A model generated the notes under the pieces. It saw nothing but the letters and a program-made list of their open reading frames with translations. It did not search any database and was not told where the DNA came from. Position numbers and translations under genes: made by a program. From Chloroflexia bacterium (lineage in GTDB: Bacteria; Chloroflexota; Chloroflexia; QHBQ01; JADMIH01): 43,872 nt of DNA. The stretch covers positions 1 to 43,872 of the forward strand of contig JAICKM010000001.1 of the NCBI GenBank assembly GCA_025927935.1. Reading direction: 5' to 3'. Positions 1 to 8,075 of the stretch are shown piece after piece (position 1 is the stretch's first letter; every line of letters begins with the position of its first letter).

Positions 1-687
1 CGCCGGCCAGGGCGCGGTGAAGGAATCTTTGGTTTCCCGCGTCATAATCACGGTGGCCCCGCGTGCCTGCAACAGGTCCCGGCAGCGCAGCGCCACGTCA
101 AGATTCAGTTCGTCTTCCGACAAGATCAGCTTGCCGGTGTCCTTATCAACCAGCACGGCGCCCAGGTCGTTACGCGGGCCATGCCCAGGGTCCAGGCCAA
201 TGCGCCGGCCTTGCAGCGGGCGGGCAGCAGCAGCCCCCGCTTGTGGCGACGGGGATGCCGCCGGGCTGAGCGCCGCTACAGGCGAATCTGTAGCGGACGG
301 TCCCGCCGTGGCCGTTGTGCCGGGTGGCTCGGCAGGCACCGTAGTAGCCGTCACCGGGGCCGCCGGGGTATCCGCCGGCGCGGGCGTCAGCGTCGCGGAC
401 GGCAGGGGGACCGTGGTGGTATCCGGCGGCGGCGTCGCGGTGGCTGCGCCCGTAGTCGCAGCCACCGCGGGCGTGACTGCGCCGCCTGGTGTAGCCGTCT
501 CCGGCGGGGACGCCGCACCAGCCGGGGCGCGCACCGCCGACAAGGCGCCCCATAGCAGGATGCCAATCAGGGCCAGCAGCAGCACACCGGGGATCACTAG
601 ACTCAGGACCTGGCCGCGGGTAAACGGCGCATTAATCGGCGGTGGTTGATCGGTCGCCTCCCGCCCAGGGGATGTGTTTTTCGGCAT
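1..687 (-). CDS. N-acetylmuramoyl-L-alanine amidase (Amidase_3), 3' part beyond the window
   Basis: Peptidoglycan hydrolase that cleaves the amide bond between muramic acid and the stem peptide. The frame is open from ATG at 687 to base 1 (229 codons), so the C-terminus is missing. Seen: a short cytoplasmic start, one membrane segment at about residues 28-50, a long Ala/Pro/Thr-rich linker to about 160, then the Amidase_3 opening GLDPGHGP, with His169 as the expected first zinc ligand, and EDELNLDVALR with Glu193 as the second. This layout fits a membrane-tethered extracytoplasmic enzyme. A GAGG stretch precedes the ATG at short spacing. Family assignment rests on these two zinc motifs plus the later VIMTRET; the remaining zinc histidine lies outside the window. 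Confidence 0.85.
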   Translation of the reverse strand, partial: MPKNTSPGREATDQPPPINAPFTRGQVLSLVIPGVLLLALIGILLWGALSAVRAPAGAASPPETATPGGAVTPAVAATTGAATATPPPDTTTVPLPSATLTPAPADTPAAPVTATTVPAEPPGTTATAGPSATDSPVAALSPAASPSPQAGAAAARPLQGRRIGLDPGHGPRNDLGAVLVDKDTGKLILSEDELNLDVALRCRDLLQARGATVIMTRETKDSFTAPWPA

Positions 688-809
688 AGCCTCATGCAAT
701 CGTCGTTAGGATGCGGGATAATCATGCCGGCACGCCGGCCCTTTGCAGTATAGACAAGGAAGCGGCGCGGCGTCAAGCGGCGCGCCCGGCAGCTATTCAC
801 AATTGCACC

Positions 810-876
810 GCGAAGGCGCGAAGCACGCGAAGATTCTTTATAGCAGCTCGATTCTTCGCGCTCTTCGCCCCTTCGC
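810..876. repeat. Imperfect inverted repeat of GCGAAG units
   Basis: The arm at 810-834 (iterated GCGAAG) is nearly the reverse complement of the arm at 852-876 (iterated TTCGC). The loop is 17 bases and AT-rich. It lies in the space between divergent genes, so it is not placed as a terminator of either. It looks like a dispersed REP-like hairpin; copy number elsewhere cannot be judged from this window. Confidence 0.6.
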
Positions 877-941
877 AGTGCATAAACGTTGCTCACGAGT
901 TGCCGGAGGCTTGAGCCGCAGGACGCCGTCGCCGCATTTTG

Positions 942-950
942 TGATATAAT
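942..950 (+). promoter_or_regulatory. Extended -10 promoter element for the kinase operon
   Basis: TGATATAAT is a perfect TGn-TATAAT extended -10 about 70 bases upstream of the kinase ATG at 1022. No good -35 hexamer sits 17 bases upstream, which is acceptable for extended -10 promoters. It would drive the run 1022-7145. Confidence 0.5.
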
Positions 951-1021
951 AAACGGGCGCCTATCGGCTCGCCTAGCGCCGTCGACCGTACCTGTAAGAG
1001 GAAGGGAATTTTAGTAGGAGC

Positions 1022-3277
1022 ATGAACTATTCGCTCGCGCAGTTGCTGGAAGAGCAACTGCCGTTCCTGGCAGCCCAATGGCCGGAAACGGATTCGACCG
1101 ACCGGCCCGGCGATCCCCTTGCTTCTCCCTTCGGCCTCCTCCACTACCAGCAGTTGCTGGATGCGGTGCATAAGGACGATTACGGGGCCTGGCTCGATCA
1201 GTTGCGCGGCGAGGGCGCCGCCTGGGCTGCGGGCGGCTTCGAGGTCGGCACCCTGATCGCCAGAGCGCTGGGCTTCATGAATGCCGTGCGCCGCGCGGTG
1301 CTGGCCGATCGGCTGGCCCCCGATGATGCACGAGGGCTGAGCCAGGAACTTGATGCGCTACAGACGGAGGTGCTGGCGGCGCTGGTCAGCGGCTACTTCC
1401 AGGGCCAGGAAAAGCGGGCCGACGAGCAGCGCCTGGCCTTGGAAGAACTGGCCGCACTGTTCAAGATCAACTCCGCCGCCAACTCGACGCTCGATTTCGA
1501 CCAGGTGCTGGACCTGGTGGTGGAGCATGTCACGGCGGCCATGCGCAGCGATATCTGCTCGCTCTTTATTTATGAGCCGGAGATCGACCGGCTGGTGCTG
1601 CGGGCCACGCGCGGGCTGGCGGCCGATGCGGTGGGCCGCGTGCGGCTGCGCCTGGGCGAAGGCGTCACCGGCTGGGCGGCGCGCGCCGGCAAGCCGCTCG
1701 CGCTCTCCAACGGCTGGACCGACGATCGGTTCCTGCATGTGCCGGCCCTCGGCGAGGAAGAGACCCACGCCATCCTGGCGGTCCCCATCGTGCTCTTCAC
1801 CAAGATCAAGCTGGTCGGCGTCATCACGCTGCAAAGCTATGATCAGCGCCACTTCACCGAGCGTGATATCTCCTTCCTGGAGACCGTGGCCGGCGAAGTC
1901 GCCATCGCCATCGAGAACGCCCGCTTGCACCGCGATACGGACGAGCGGCTGCGCCAGAAGGTGGCCGAGCTGACCATCTTGCAAGGGGTTTCGGCCAGTA
2001 TCGCGGCGACGCTGAATCTGCAAGAGGTCGCGCACTTGATCGCCACCGAGGCCGTGCATCTGCTGACCGCCGATGCGGCCGTCCTCTATGAGTTGCGCGA
2101 AGGCCGGTTGGTGCCGCGAACATCCTTCGGCTTTGGGCATGACGGTATGGTGCCTGTCGCCGGCAGCGCCGCGGATAGTGAGGCGCCGCCCCTGCCCCTG
2201 CCGCCGCCGCTCGACCCGCAGACCAGCCTTGTGGGCCGGGCCATCATGGCCGGGAAACCTATCGGCTTGCAGCGGCAGCAGGACGGCGGCGCTGAGACGG
2301 GCCACCTGCTGCATACGATCGGCGAGGCTGACGGCCTGGCGCTACCGGGCGTGGGCATGGACGCCGTGACTCCGCTGTGGGTCGATTCCGGCCCCGACGA
2401 CCTGCCGTTCGCCAGCCGGCTGTGCGTCCCGTTGCTGGCGCCGCGCAGCATCGTCGGCGGCATTTGCGTCTACAGCCTGAGCCAGCGGTATTTTAGCGAA
2501 GAGCAGATCAGCCTGCTGCTGGCGTTTGCGCGCGAAGGGGCCATCGCCATCGAGAACGCGCATCTGTATGAGGAGGCCCGTCACGGAATGGAAATGCAGA
2601 CGCTCCTGCTGCGCGAGATGCACCACCGCGTGCGGAATAACTTGCAGCGCACGGCGTCGCTCCTGCGTATGCAAGCCAACCGACTCCCGGAAGACAACGT
2701 CGCGCGCCATGCCTTGCAGGAAAGCGTCATCCGCATCCAGTCCATCGCCCGCGTGCATGACCTCCTGACGCGCCAGCAGGTCGGGCTGACGGATGTCGGC
2801 GCGGTGGCTAATCTGGCCTGCGAAGTCGTGAACAATACGTTGGGCCGGCCCGATCTCCGCGTGCGCTGGCATGTCGAAGCCGCCCCGCTGACCCTCTCCT
2901 CGCGCGAAGCCTTCCCGCTTACCTTGTTGCTGACGGAGTTGCTCTCCAACTCGGTGCTGCACGGCTTCCATAGCCGGGAGGACGGCCAGGTCACGATCAA
3001 AGCCTTCAGCAACGCGAACAACGTGGTCATTAAAATCACCGACAACGGCCAGGGGCTGGCCCAGGACTTCGACCTGGGGCGTAGCTCCAACCTGGGCCTG
3101 GAAGTGGTCCGCCGGCTGGGCGAGCAGGAACTGGGCGGACGCCTCACCATCGGCCCGAACCCCGACGGCACGGGCACGCGCACGATCCTCACCTTCCCGT
3201 ATCAGCGCCCCGCCAGCCCGGCCCCGACGGAAGCCGATCGGGGCCGCGAACCGGCTCCGGTCAGGATGCCGGCATGA
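1022..3277 (+). CDS. GAF-domain sensor histidine kinase (HisKA_2 type)
   Basis: Cytoplasmic sensor kinase of 751 residues with no membrane segment. Order: an unrecognised helical N-terminus (about 1-150), GAF domain 1 (about 160-303), a second, longer GAF region (about 320-520), a HisKA_2 dimerisation/phosphoacceptor box EMHHRVRNNLQ with the candidate His at 534-535, and a HATPase_c domain (about 630-735) with NSVLHG as the N box and DNGQGL as the G1 box. AGGAG ends one base before the ATG, unusually close; a second purine run lies further up. It overlaps the downstream ABC ATPase by the ATGA quadruplet, so translation is probably coupled. No response regulator is adjacent; its target is unknown. 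Confidence 0.9.
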   Translation: MNYSLAQLLEEQLPFLAAQWPETDSTDRPGDPLASPFGLLHYQQLLDAVHKDDYGAWLDQLRGEGAAWAAGGFEVGTLIARALGFMNAVRRAVLADRLAPDDARGLSQELDALQTEVLAALVSGYFQGQEKRADEQRLALEELAALFKINSAANSTLDFDQVLDLVVEHVTAAMRSDICSLFIYEPEIDRLVLRATRGLAADAVGRVRLRLGEGVTGWAARAGKPLALSNGWTDDRFLHVPALGEEETHAILAVPIVLFTKIKLVGVITLQSYDQRHFTERDISFLETVAGEVAIAIENARLHRDTDERLRQKVAELTILQGVSASIAATLNLQEVAHLIATEAVHLLTADAAVLYELREGRLVPRTSFGFGHDGMVPVAGSAADSEAPPLPLPPPLDPQTSLVGRAIMAGKPIGLQRQQDGGAETGHLLHTIGEADGLALPGVGMDAVTPLWVDSGPDDLPFASRLCVPLLAPRSIVGGICVYSLSQRYFSEEQISLLLAFAREGAIAIENAHLYEEARHGMEMQTLLLREMHHRVRNNLQRTASLLRMQANRLPEDNVARHALQESVIRIQSIARVHDLLTRQQVGLTDVGAVANLACEVVNNTLGRPDLRVRWHVEAAPLTLSSREAFPLTLLLTELLSNSVLHGFHSREDGQVTIKAFSNANNVVIKITDNGQGLAQDFDLGRSSNLGLEVVRRLGEQELGGRLTIGPNPDGTGTRTILTFPYQRPASPAPTEADRGREPAPVRMPA

Positions 3278-4242
3278 CGCGGCCCGCCGCCATTGCCGCC
3301 CGCGACTTGCGTAAGAATTTCGACGGGCGGCCCGCCGTGGACGGCGTGGATCTCGACGTGGCGCCCGGCGAGGTCTTCGGCTTCCTGGGTCCCAACGGCG
3401 CGGGCAAAACGACCACCATTCGTATGCTCACCGCGCTGATCGCGCCTTCGGCGGGCGACGCCTGGATCGACGGCCTGGCCCTCGGCCACCAGGACAGCGC
3501 CATTCGGCAGCGCGTCGGCGTGCTGACCGAGACGCCCGGCCTCTACGAGCGCATGACGGCCCGCGAAAACCTCACCTTTTTCGCCCGGCTCTACCGTGTG
3601 CCCGGCGCCGAGATCGGCCGGCGCATCGAATACTACCTGCGCCGCCTGGATCTCTGGGACCGCCGGGACGACCGGGTGGGCGGGTTTTCCAAAGGCATGA
3701 AGCAAAAGGTAGCCCTTGCCCGCGCCTTGCTGCACCAACCGCCCGTGGTCTTCCTCGACGAGCCAACGGCGGGCCTCGACCCGGAAAGCGCGGTCGTCGT
3801 CCATGAGTTCATCGACCAGATCCGCGGCGAGGGGCGCACGATCTTTCTCTGCACCCATAACCTGGACGAAGCCGAGCGGCTGTGCGACCGGGTGGCGATC
3901 TTTCGCCGCCACATCATCCGCATGGGCAGCCCGCTGGAATTGCGGCGCAGCCTCTACGGGCGGCAGGTCGAAATCTGCCTGGCTGAACCCGCCGCCAGCC
4001 CCCGGTTGTTGCAGACCGTCCGCGCGCTGCCCATCAGCACCGGGGCCGAAAGCGACGGCGACGGGCGCCTGGTGGTGAGTTTGCAGGATCAGGACACGCA
4101 GATCCCGGCCCTGGTCACGGCGCTCGTCGGCGCGGGCGCGCAGATCACCCGCGTGGCCGAAGTGGAGCATTCCTTGCAGCGCGCCTATCTCGACCTCATC
4201 CACCAGGCGGAAGAAGAGCCGGTGCTCCAGGGGGTACGGTAA
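3274..4242 (+). CDS. ABC transporter ATP-binding protein (ABC-2 / CcmA-like)
   Basis: Nucleotide-binding subunit of 322 residues. Walker A GPNGAGKTT at 39-47, signature FSKGMKQ at 138-144, Walker B VVFLDEP at 158-164, and the H-loop THNLDEAE near 194. Length and the C-terminal extension after the ATPase core match exporter-type ATPases paired with ABC-2 permeases. It starts inside the kinase stop (ATGA) and its own stop overlaps the start of the permease (TAATG), so the three are one transcription unit. The substrate is unknown. Co-transcription with a sensor kinase suggests stress- or signal-responsive export (inference). Confidence 0.93.
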   Translation: MTRPAAIAARDLRKNFDGRPAVDGVDLDVAPGEVFGFLGPNGAGKTTTIRMLTALIAPSAGDAWIDGLALGHQDSAIRQRVGVLTETPGLYERMTARENLTFFARLYRVPGAEIGRRIEYYLRRLDLWDRRDDRVGGFSKGMKQKVALARALLHQPPVVFLDEPTAGLDPESAVVVHEFIDQIRGEGRTIFLCTHNLDEAERLCDRVAIFRRHIIRMGSPLELRRSLYGRQVEICLAEPAASPRLLQTVRALPISTGAESDGDGRLVVSLQDQDTQIPALVTALVGAGAQITRVAEVEHSLQRAYLDLIHQAEEEPVLQGVR

Positions 4243-5054
4243 TGGATCGCATCTGGACCGTCATTCAGAAAGAGATCACCGAGGCGCTGCGCAATCGCAT
4301 GACCATGGCGACGATCCTCATCTCGACCCTGGTCTTCATGCTGCTCCCGCTGGCAATGGCCTACGGCATGGGACCGAACGGGCTGCTCCAGAAAGTGAGC
4401 AACAAGCCCATCGATACCGCGACGCTAAGCCCGATCCTCCAGGTCTATCCGCAACTGCGCTCCTTGGAGCCTGCGGCGCAGTTGCAGGGGTTCCTGCTGT
4501 CGGGCATCCAGGCGCTCTTTCTGATTATTCCGCTCATGGTGCCCATGATCATCGCCGTGTACAGCGTGATCGGCGAAAAGCAGAACCGCAGCCTGGAAGC
4601 CGTGCTGGCGACGCCCATCGAGACCCGCGAGTTGCTGATCGCCAAGTGCGTCTCCGCGGCGGCGCCCGGTATCGCCTCGGCCTGGGTCAGCTACGCGCTC
4701 TTTGCCGTCCTGGCTTGGCCGGCCACGCGCGGCCCCATCTTCGACTTGATTATTATGCGCCCCGGTTGGCTGCTTGCCCTGCTGCTGGTGGCCCCGGCCG
4801 CGGCGTTCCTCGCCGTGAGCATCGGGCTGATCGTGTCGTCGCGAGCCAGCGACCCGCAGTCGGCCCAGCAGATCGCGGGCGTCATCGTGCTGCCGGTGGT
4901 GGGCGTGATGATCGGCCAGATGGCGGGCGTGGTCCAACTGAGCGTGCTGTTCGTGCTGCTGGGCGCGCTGGTCCTGCTGGCAATCGACGCCGGACTCCTG
5001 GCTGTGGCCGTGAAGCTGTTCCAACGTGAAACCATCCTCACCCGCTGGAAGTAG
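4242..5054 (+). CDS. ABC-2 type transporter permease
   Basis: Integral membrane partner of the upstream ATPase, 270 residues. About six hydrophobic segments are visible: about 20-42, 85-112, 137-160, 168-195, 205-222 and 228-255. A loop after the second segment reads GEKQNRSLEAVLATPI, the pattern typical of ABC-2 permeases of the NatB/YhaP kind. The start overlaps the preceding stop by one base. Substrate not predictable from sequence. Confidence 0.88.
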   Translation: MDRIWTVIQKEITEALRNRMTMATILISTLVFMLLPLAMAYGMGPNGLLQKVSNKPIDTATLSPILQVYPQLRSLEPAAQLQGFLLSGIQALFLIIPLMVPMIIAVYSVIGEKQNRSLEAVLATPIETRELLIAKCVSAAAPGIASAWVSYALFAVLAWPATRGPIFDLIIMRPGWLLALLLVAPAAAFLAVSIGLIVSSRASDPQSAQQIAGVIVLPVVGVMIGQMAGVVQLSVLFVLLGALVLLAIDAGLLAVAVKLFQRETILTRWK

Positions 5055-5067
5055 GTAGCCTGATCGC

Positions 5068-5847
5068 ATGGATTTCCGCGAATTTCAAGTCATGTACCAG
5101 GCCGAGGGCCGCCATTGGTGGTACCAGGGTCTGCGGGCTATCCTGTTCCGGCTGGCGGGGCTGGACCGGTCCGCCAGCCGCAACTGGCAGATCCTCGACG
5201 CCGGGTGCGGCACCGGCGGCACGCTCGACGCGTTGCGGCGCAGCGGCCACCTCCACGCCCAGGGCTTCGACTTCAACGAACCGGCGATCTATTTTTGCCG
5301 CCGGCGCGGGCTGCATAACGTCCGCCAGGGATCGATCACCGACATCCCGTTCCCTGACTGCGAGTTCGACTTGGTGCTCTCCAACGACGTGCTGTGCGAT
5401 GCGGGCACCAATAACGAGGCACACGCGCTTCAGCAAATGTACCGCGTCTTGAAGCCGGGAGGCCGGCTCTTCCTCAATTTGCCGGCCTATTCCTATTTGC
5501 GCTCGGAACATGACCAGGCCACCGACGTGGACCGGCGTTATACGATGCGCACGTTGCGGCAGAAGGTCGAGGCGGCCGGGTTCGAGGTCGTCCGCCTGTC
5601 CCATTGGAATGCGACGCTCTTCCCCATTGTGCTGGTGGTGCGGCTCAGCCGGCGCAAGGGCAAGACGCGCGAAAAGAGCGTGGCCCGCTCCGACATCCAG
5701 GTCCCGCCCGCGCCCATCAACTGGGCGCTGACGCAACTGGTGAAAACGGAGGGGCGACTCATGGATCGGATCACGATCCCTTTCGGTTCATCGGTTATAT
5801 GCCTGGCCCGCAAACCGGCCAGGCCAGGGAGCAAACAGATAATATGA
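5068..5847 (+). CDS. Class I SAM-dependent methyltransferase
   Basis: Predicted methyltransferase of 259 residues. The SAM-binding motif I ILDAGCGTGG is at 42-51. FDLVLSNDVLCD is the post-motif acidic strand region of Methyltransf_11/25 proteins, and VLKPGGRLFLNLP the motif III region. The N-terminal HWWYQGLRAIL resembles methyltransferases found in polysaccharide or lipid-tail loci. The C-terminal third is basic. The gap to the permease is 13 bases and its stop overlaps the next start (ATGA). The acceptor substrate is unknown. Confidence 0.85.
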   Translation: MDFREFQVMYQAEGRHWWYQGLRAILFRLAGLDRSASRNWQILDAGCGTGGTLDALRRSGHLHAQGFDFNEPAIYFCRRRGLHNVRQGSITDIPFPDCEFDLVLSNDVLCDAGTNNEAHALQQMYRVLKPGGRLFLNLPAYSYLRSEHDQATDVDRRYTMRTLRQKVEAAGFEVVRLSHWNATLFPIVLVVRLSRRKGKTREKSVARSDIQVPPAPINWALTQLVKTEGRLMDRITIPFGSSVICLARKPARPGSKQII

Positions 5848-6632
5848 GCACCAAGCGTCCTACTACCACCCCACCAAACAAGGGCGGCAAACCCGCGGCC
5901 ACCGCGAGCCGGCCCGCGCCGCGGCCCCAGCCCACCGGCACCCGCGTGCGCCCGGTGCGCCCGCAAAACGCGCCCCGCCCGACAGCGCCTCCACCCAACC
6001 GCTTGCCCGCCCTCCTGATCGGCGGCGGCGCAGTGCTGGTTGCCCTGATCCTGCTGTCCACCATGTTTCTGAACACCACGCCCACCGGGAACACCGGCGC
6101 CGGCAGCACCGCGCCGACCGCCACTGCCGGCAGCCGGGCGAACACCGGTGGCGCCGCGACGACTCCCGCCGCCGGGGGCGCAAACACCGGCGCGGTGGGC
6201 ACCGGCAGCACCGCCGTGGTGGAAACGCCCAAGGGCACCTTCAAGATCAAGCTGTTCACCGACGATCCGGCGGTCAAGGGCGCCGTGGACAATTTCCGCA
6301 ACAAGGTCGCCAGCGGCTACTTCGACGGCAAGATCTTCCACCGCGTGGAAGACTGGGTGATCCAGGGCGGCGACCCGCTGGGCAACGGCACGGGCGGTGG
6401 CGATATGCCGGGCGAATACACTTCGCATCCGTTCGTGCGCGGCGCCGTCGGCATGGCCTCCACCGCCTCGCACGCCGCGATGGTCAACGACAGCCAGTGG
6501 TTTGTGTGCAAGACGGACTCGCAGTTCCTGAACAATAACTATGTCATCTTCGGCCAGGTGACGGATGGCATGGACGTGGTCGATAAGATCGCCATCGGCG
6601 ATCCCATGACCAAGATCACGATGCAGCCTTAG
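5844..6632 (+). CDS. Membrane-anchored cyclophilin-type peptidyl-prolyl isomerase
   Basis: Catalyses cis-trans isomerisation of Xaa-Pro bonds. 262 residues: a Pro/Arg-rich cytoplasmic tail (1-53), one membrane segment (about 54-76), a Gly/Thr/Ala-rich linker (77-127), then a compact cyclophilin domain (128-262). Active-site motifs FHRV (165-168, with the catalytic Arg) and QGGDP (174-178) are present, followed by GMAST, DSQWFVC and FGQV. The start at 5844 was chosen over an upstream in-frame ATG because it overlaps the methyltransferase stop as ATGA and gives a sensible N-in anchor. Likely acts on proteins outside the membrane. Confidence 0.88.
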   Translation: MSTKRPTTTPPNKGGKPAATASRPAPRPQPTGTRVRPVRPQNAPRPTAPPPNRLPALLIGGGAVLVALILLSTMFLNTTPTGNTGAGSTAPTATAGSRANTGGAATTPAAGGANTGAVGTGSTAVVETPKGTFKIKLFTDDPAVKGAVDNFRNKVASGYFDGKIFHRVEDWVIQGGDPLGNGTGGGDMPGEYTSHPFVRGAVGMASTASHAAMVNDSQWFVCKTDSQFLNNNYVIFGQVTDGMDVVDKIAIGDPMTKITMQP

Positions 6633-6635
6633 CCC

Positions 6636-7145
6636 ATGGACGAGTCTTCTCCGCACCTGACCCACCTGGATACCCAGGGCCGCGCGCAGATGGTCGATGT
6701 GGGCGCCAAGCCGCCCACGGAGCGCGTGGCGGTGGCGCGCGCCGAAGTCCGGCTGCTCGGCCCGACCCTGGCGCTGATCCGCGCGGGCGAGGTGGCGAAG
6801 GGCGACGTGGCGGCCATCGCCCGCATCGCGGGCATCATGGCCGCCAAGAAAACCGCGGAGCTCATCCCACTCTGCCACCCGCTGGCGCTGACCAGCGTCA
6901 AAGTCGAACTGACCCTGGAAGACCCGGCCCCAGACGCCGAACGCGGGCGGGTCATCCTCGAGGTGCGCGCTAAGACGACCGGCCCGACCGGCGTGGAAAT
7001 GGAGGCACTCACCGCGGTCAGCGTCGCCGCCCTCGCCGTCTACGACATGATCAAGGCCGTGGACCGCGGCGCGGTGATCGAAGGCATCCGCCTGCTCGAA
7101 AAGAGCGGCGGCAAGAGCGGCCACTGGACGAGTGCTGAGTGCTGA
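6636..7145 (+). CDS. moaC: Cyclic pyranopterin monophosphate synthase MoaC
   Basis: Second step of molybdenum-cofactor synthesis: converts the GTP-derived 3',8-cyclo product of MoaA into cyclic pyranopterin monophosphate. 169 residues, slightly above the usual 155-165. Family hallmarks: [12 protein letters not shown] (19-30), LCHPL (80-84 region), [20 protein letters not shown] (119-138) and the following Lys. No other moa or moe gene sits beside it; it is simply the last gene of the plus-strand run. The last few residues (TSAEC) and the stop codon are encoded by a heptanucleotide tandem repeat, so the tail is not conserved sequence. Confidence 0.95.
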   Translation: MDESSPHLTHLDTQGRAQMVDVGAKPPTERVAVARAEVRLLGPTLALIRAGEVAKGDVAAIARIAGIMAAKKTAELIPLCHPLALTSVKVELTLEDPAPDAERGRVILEVRAKTTGPTGVEMEALTAVSVAALAVYDMIKAVDRGAVIEGIRLLEKSGGKSGHWTSAEC

Positions 7146-7180
7146 GTGCTGAGTACGAGTGTTGAGTAGGAGCGCTGATT
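7130..7180. repeat. Heptanucleotide GAGTGCT tandem repeat across the moaC stop
   Basis: Three exact GAGTGCT units (7130-7136, 7137-7143, 7144-7150) followed by degenerate units to about 7180. The moaC TGA (7143-7145) lies inside unit 2/3. Because the period is 7, gain or loss of a unit would shift which codons end the protein. Confidence 0.8.
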
Positions 7181-7200
7181 AGTCGGTCAACCGAGATCGG

Positions 7201-7272
7201 TCATTCTGAGCGGAGCGAAGAATCTCCGTCTTGTAGCCCAAAAGACGAGACTCTTCGCTGCGCTCAGAGTGA
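7201..7272. repeat. Long near-perfect hairpin (REP/MITE-like)
   Basis: Left arm 7201-7232 and right arm 7242-7272 are almost fully complementary, with a 9-base loop and a few mismatches. Core words are ATTCTGAGCG on the left and CGCTCAGAGTGA on the right. It lies between the 3' ends of convergent genes (moaC plus, TPR gene minus), so it could act as a bidirectional terminator, but its length and symmetry suggest a dispersed element. Confidence 0.7.
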
Positions 7273-7395
7273 CAAGGCGTGGTGCGGCGAGTTAGTGACG
7301 AACTTCAGGCGCGGGATAGTCATGAGTCACGCGCAATAGTGAGCCGGTACGTCGTTATCGTTGCCGGGCTGTTTCAGACCACTGCGTAGCTCCTG

Positions 7396-8049
7396 TTACA
7401 GCAGTCTCGCCAGCTGGTTGTTAATGCGGTCTTCTACATCCACCAGCCTGCCGGTGACGAGAACTTCAAAGTAGTAGTTGATAATGTCCTCATCAGGCGC
7501 GCGAGTCAGCACATTTCCTTTGGCCCACTCTAACTGCCGGATCGCTGATGCGATCCTCCCCGCCCGCTCGTAGGCCCAGGCCAGGCTCATCCTGTTGTTC
7601 ACCCATCCCGGCTCAAGTTGAACGGATAAGTCCAAGAGTTGCAATTCCCTGGAAGATGGTGCGGATGGACGGGGAGCTTCATGGGATGTGTCACGCCATG
7701 GACCGGCTAAGTCGGCCAGAACCTCAGCCAGCAGCCAGTACAATGCACCACTGGGATTCTCGCATACGGCAACACAGGAAGTGAGCAAGGCTTCGGCTGC
7801 TTCCAGGGCCTCGTCAGTCATACGATAGTGAAGATAGCAATAACACAGCCAGAAGGTAGCCCATTGATTGTGGGGATCGCGCCTCAGTACCGCCTCGAAG
7901 ATCGCAATGGCATGGTCTTCCTCGTGCATAGGTTCGATGTACAGCCGGCCGAGAACAATCAATTCATCAACCGGGCTATGCAGTAGGCTTAATGAACCTT
8001 GCAGGCGCCTGACGAGGTCGAGTTCACGGCTGCTTGGATGGTTAGGCAT
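7396..8049 (-). CDS. Hypothetical protein with TPR-like helices
   Basis: 217 residues, not recognised by name. It has no signal peptide or membrane segment. From about 30 to 190 it is helical with a TPR-like rhythm: AIAIFEAVLRRDPHNQWATFWLCYCYLHY and later ELQLLDLSVQLEPGWVNNRMSLAWAYERAG both look like helix pairs ending in an Asp-Pro or Glu-Pro turn. It starts 26 bases after the amidohydrolase stop on the same strand, so it may be co-transcribed, although no strong Shine-Dalgarno is seen. Likely a protein-protein interaction module; no catalytic motif. Confidence 0.65.
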   Translation of the reverse strand: MPNHPSSRELDLVRRLQGSLSLLHSPVDELIVLGRLYIEPMHEEDHAIAIFEAVLRRDPHNQWATFWLCYCYLHYRMTDEALEAAEALLTSCVAVCENPSGALYWLLAEVLADLAGPWRDTSHEAPRPSAPSSRELQLLDLSVQLEPGWVNNRMSLAWAYERAGRIASAIRQLEWAKGNVLTRAPDEDIINYYFEVLVTGRLVDVEDRINNQLARLL

Positions 8050-8075
8050 GTTGGGACCGTATTGCTACCCCGCGC

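Larger units (their letters stand above)
688..1021. other. Intergenic region between divergent amidase and kinase genes
   Basis: 334 bases between two divergently transcribed genes. It contains an imperfect hairpin repeat (810-876) built from iterated GCGAAG, an extended -10 element (942-950), and purine-rich ribosome-binding sequence just before the kinase start. I see no further gene in it. Confidence 0.6.
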
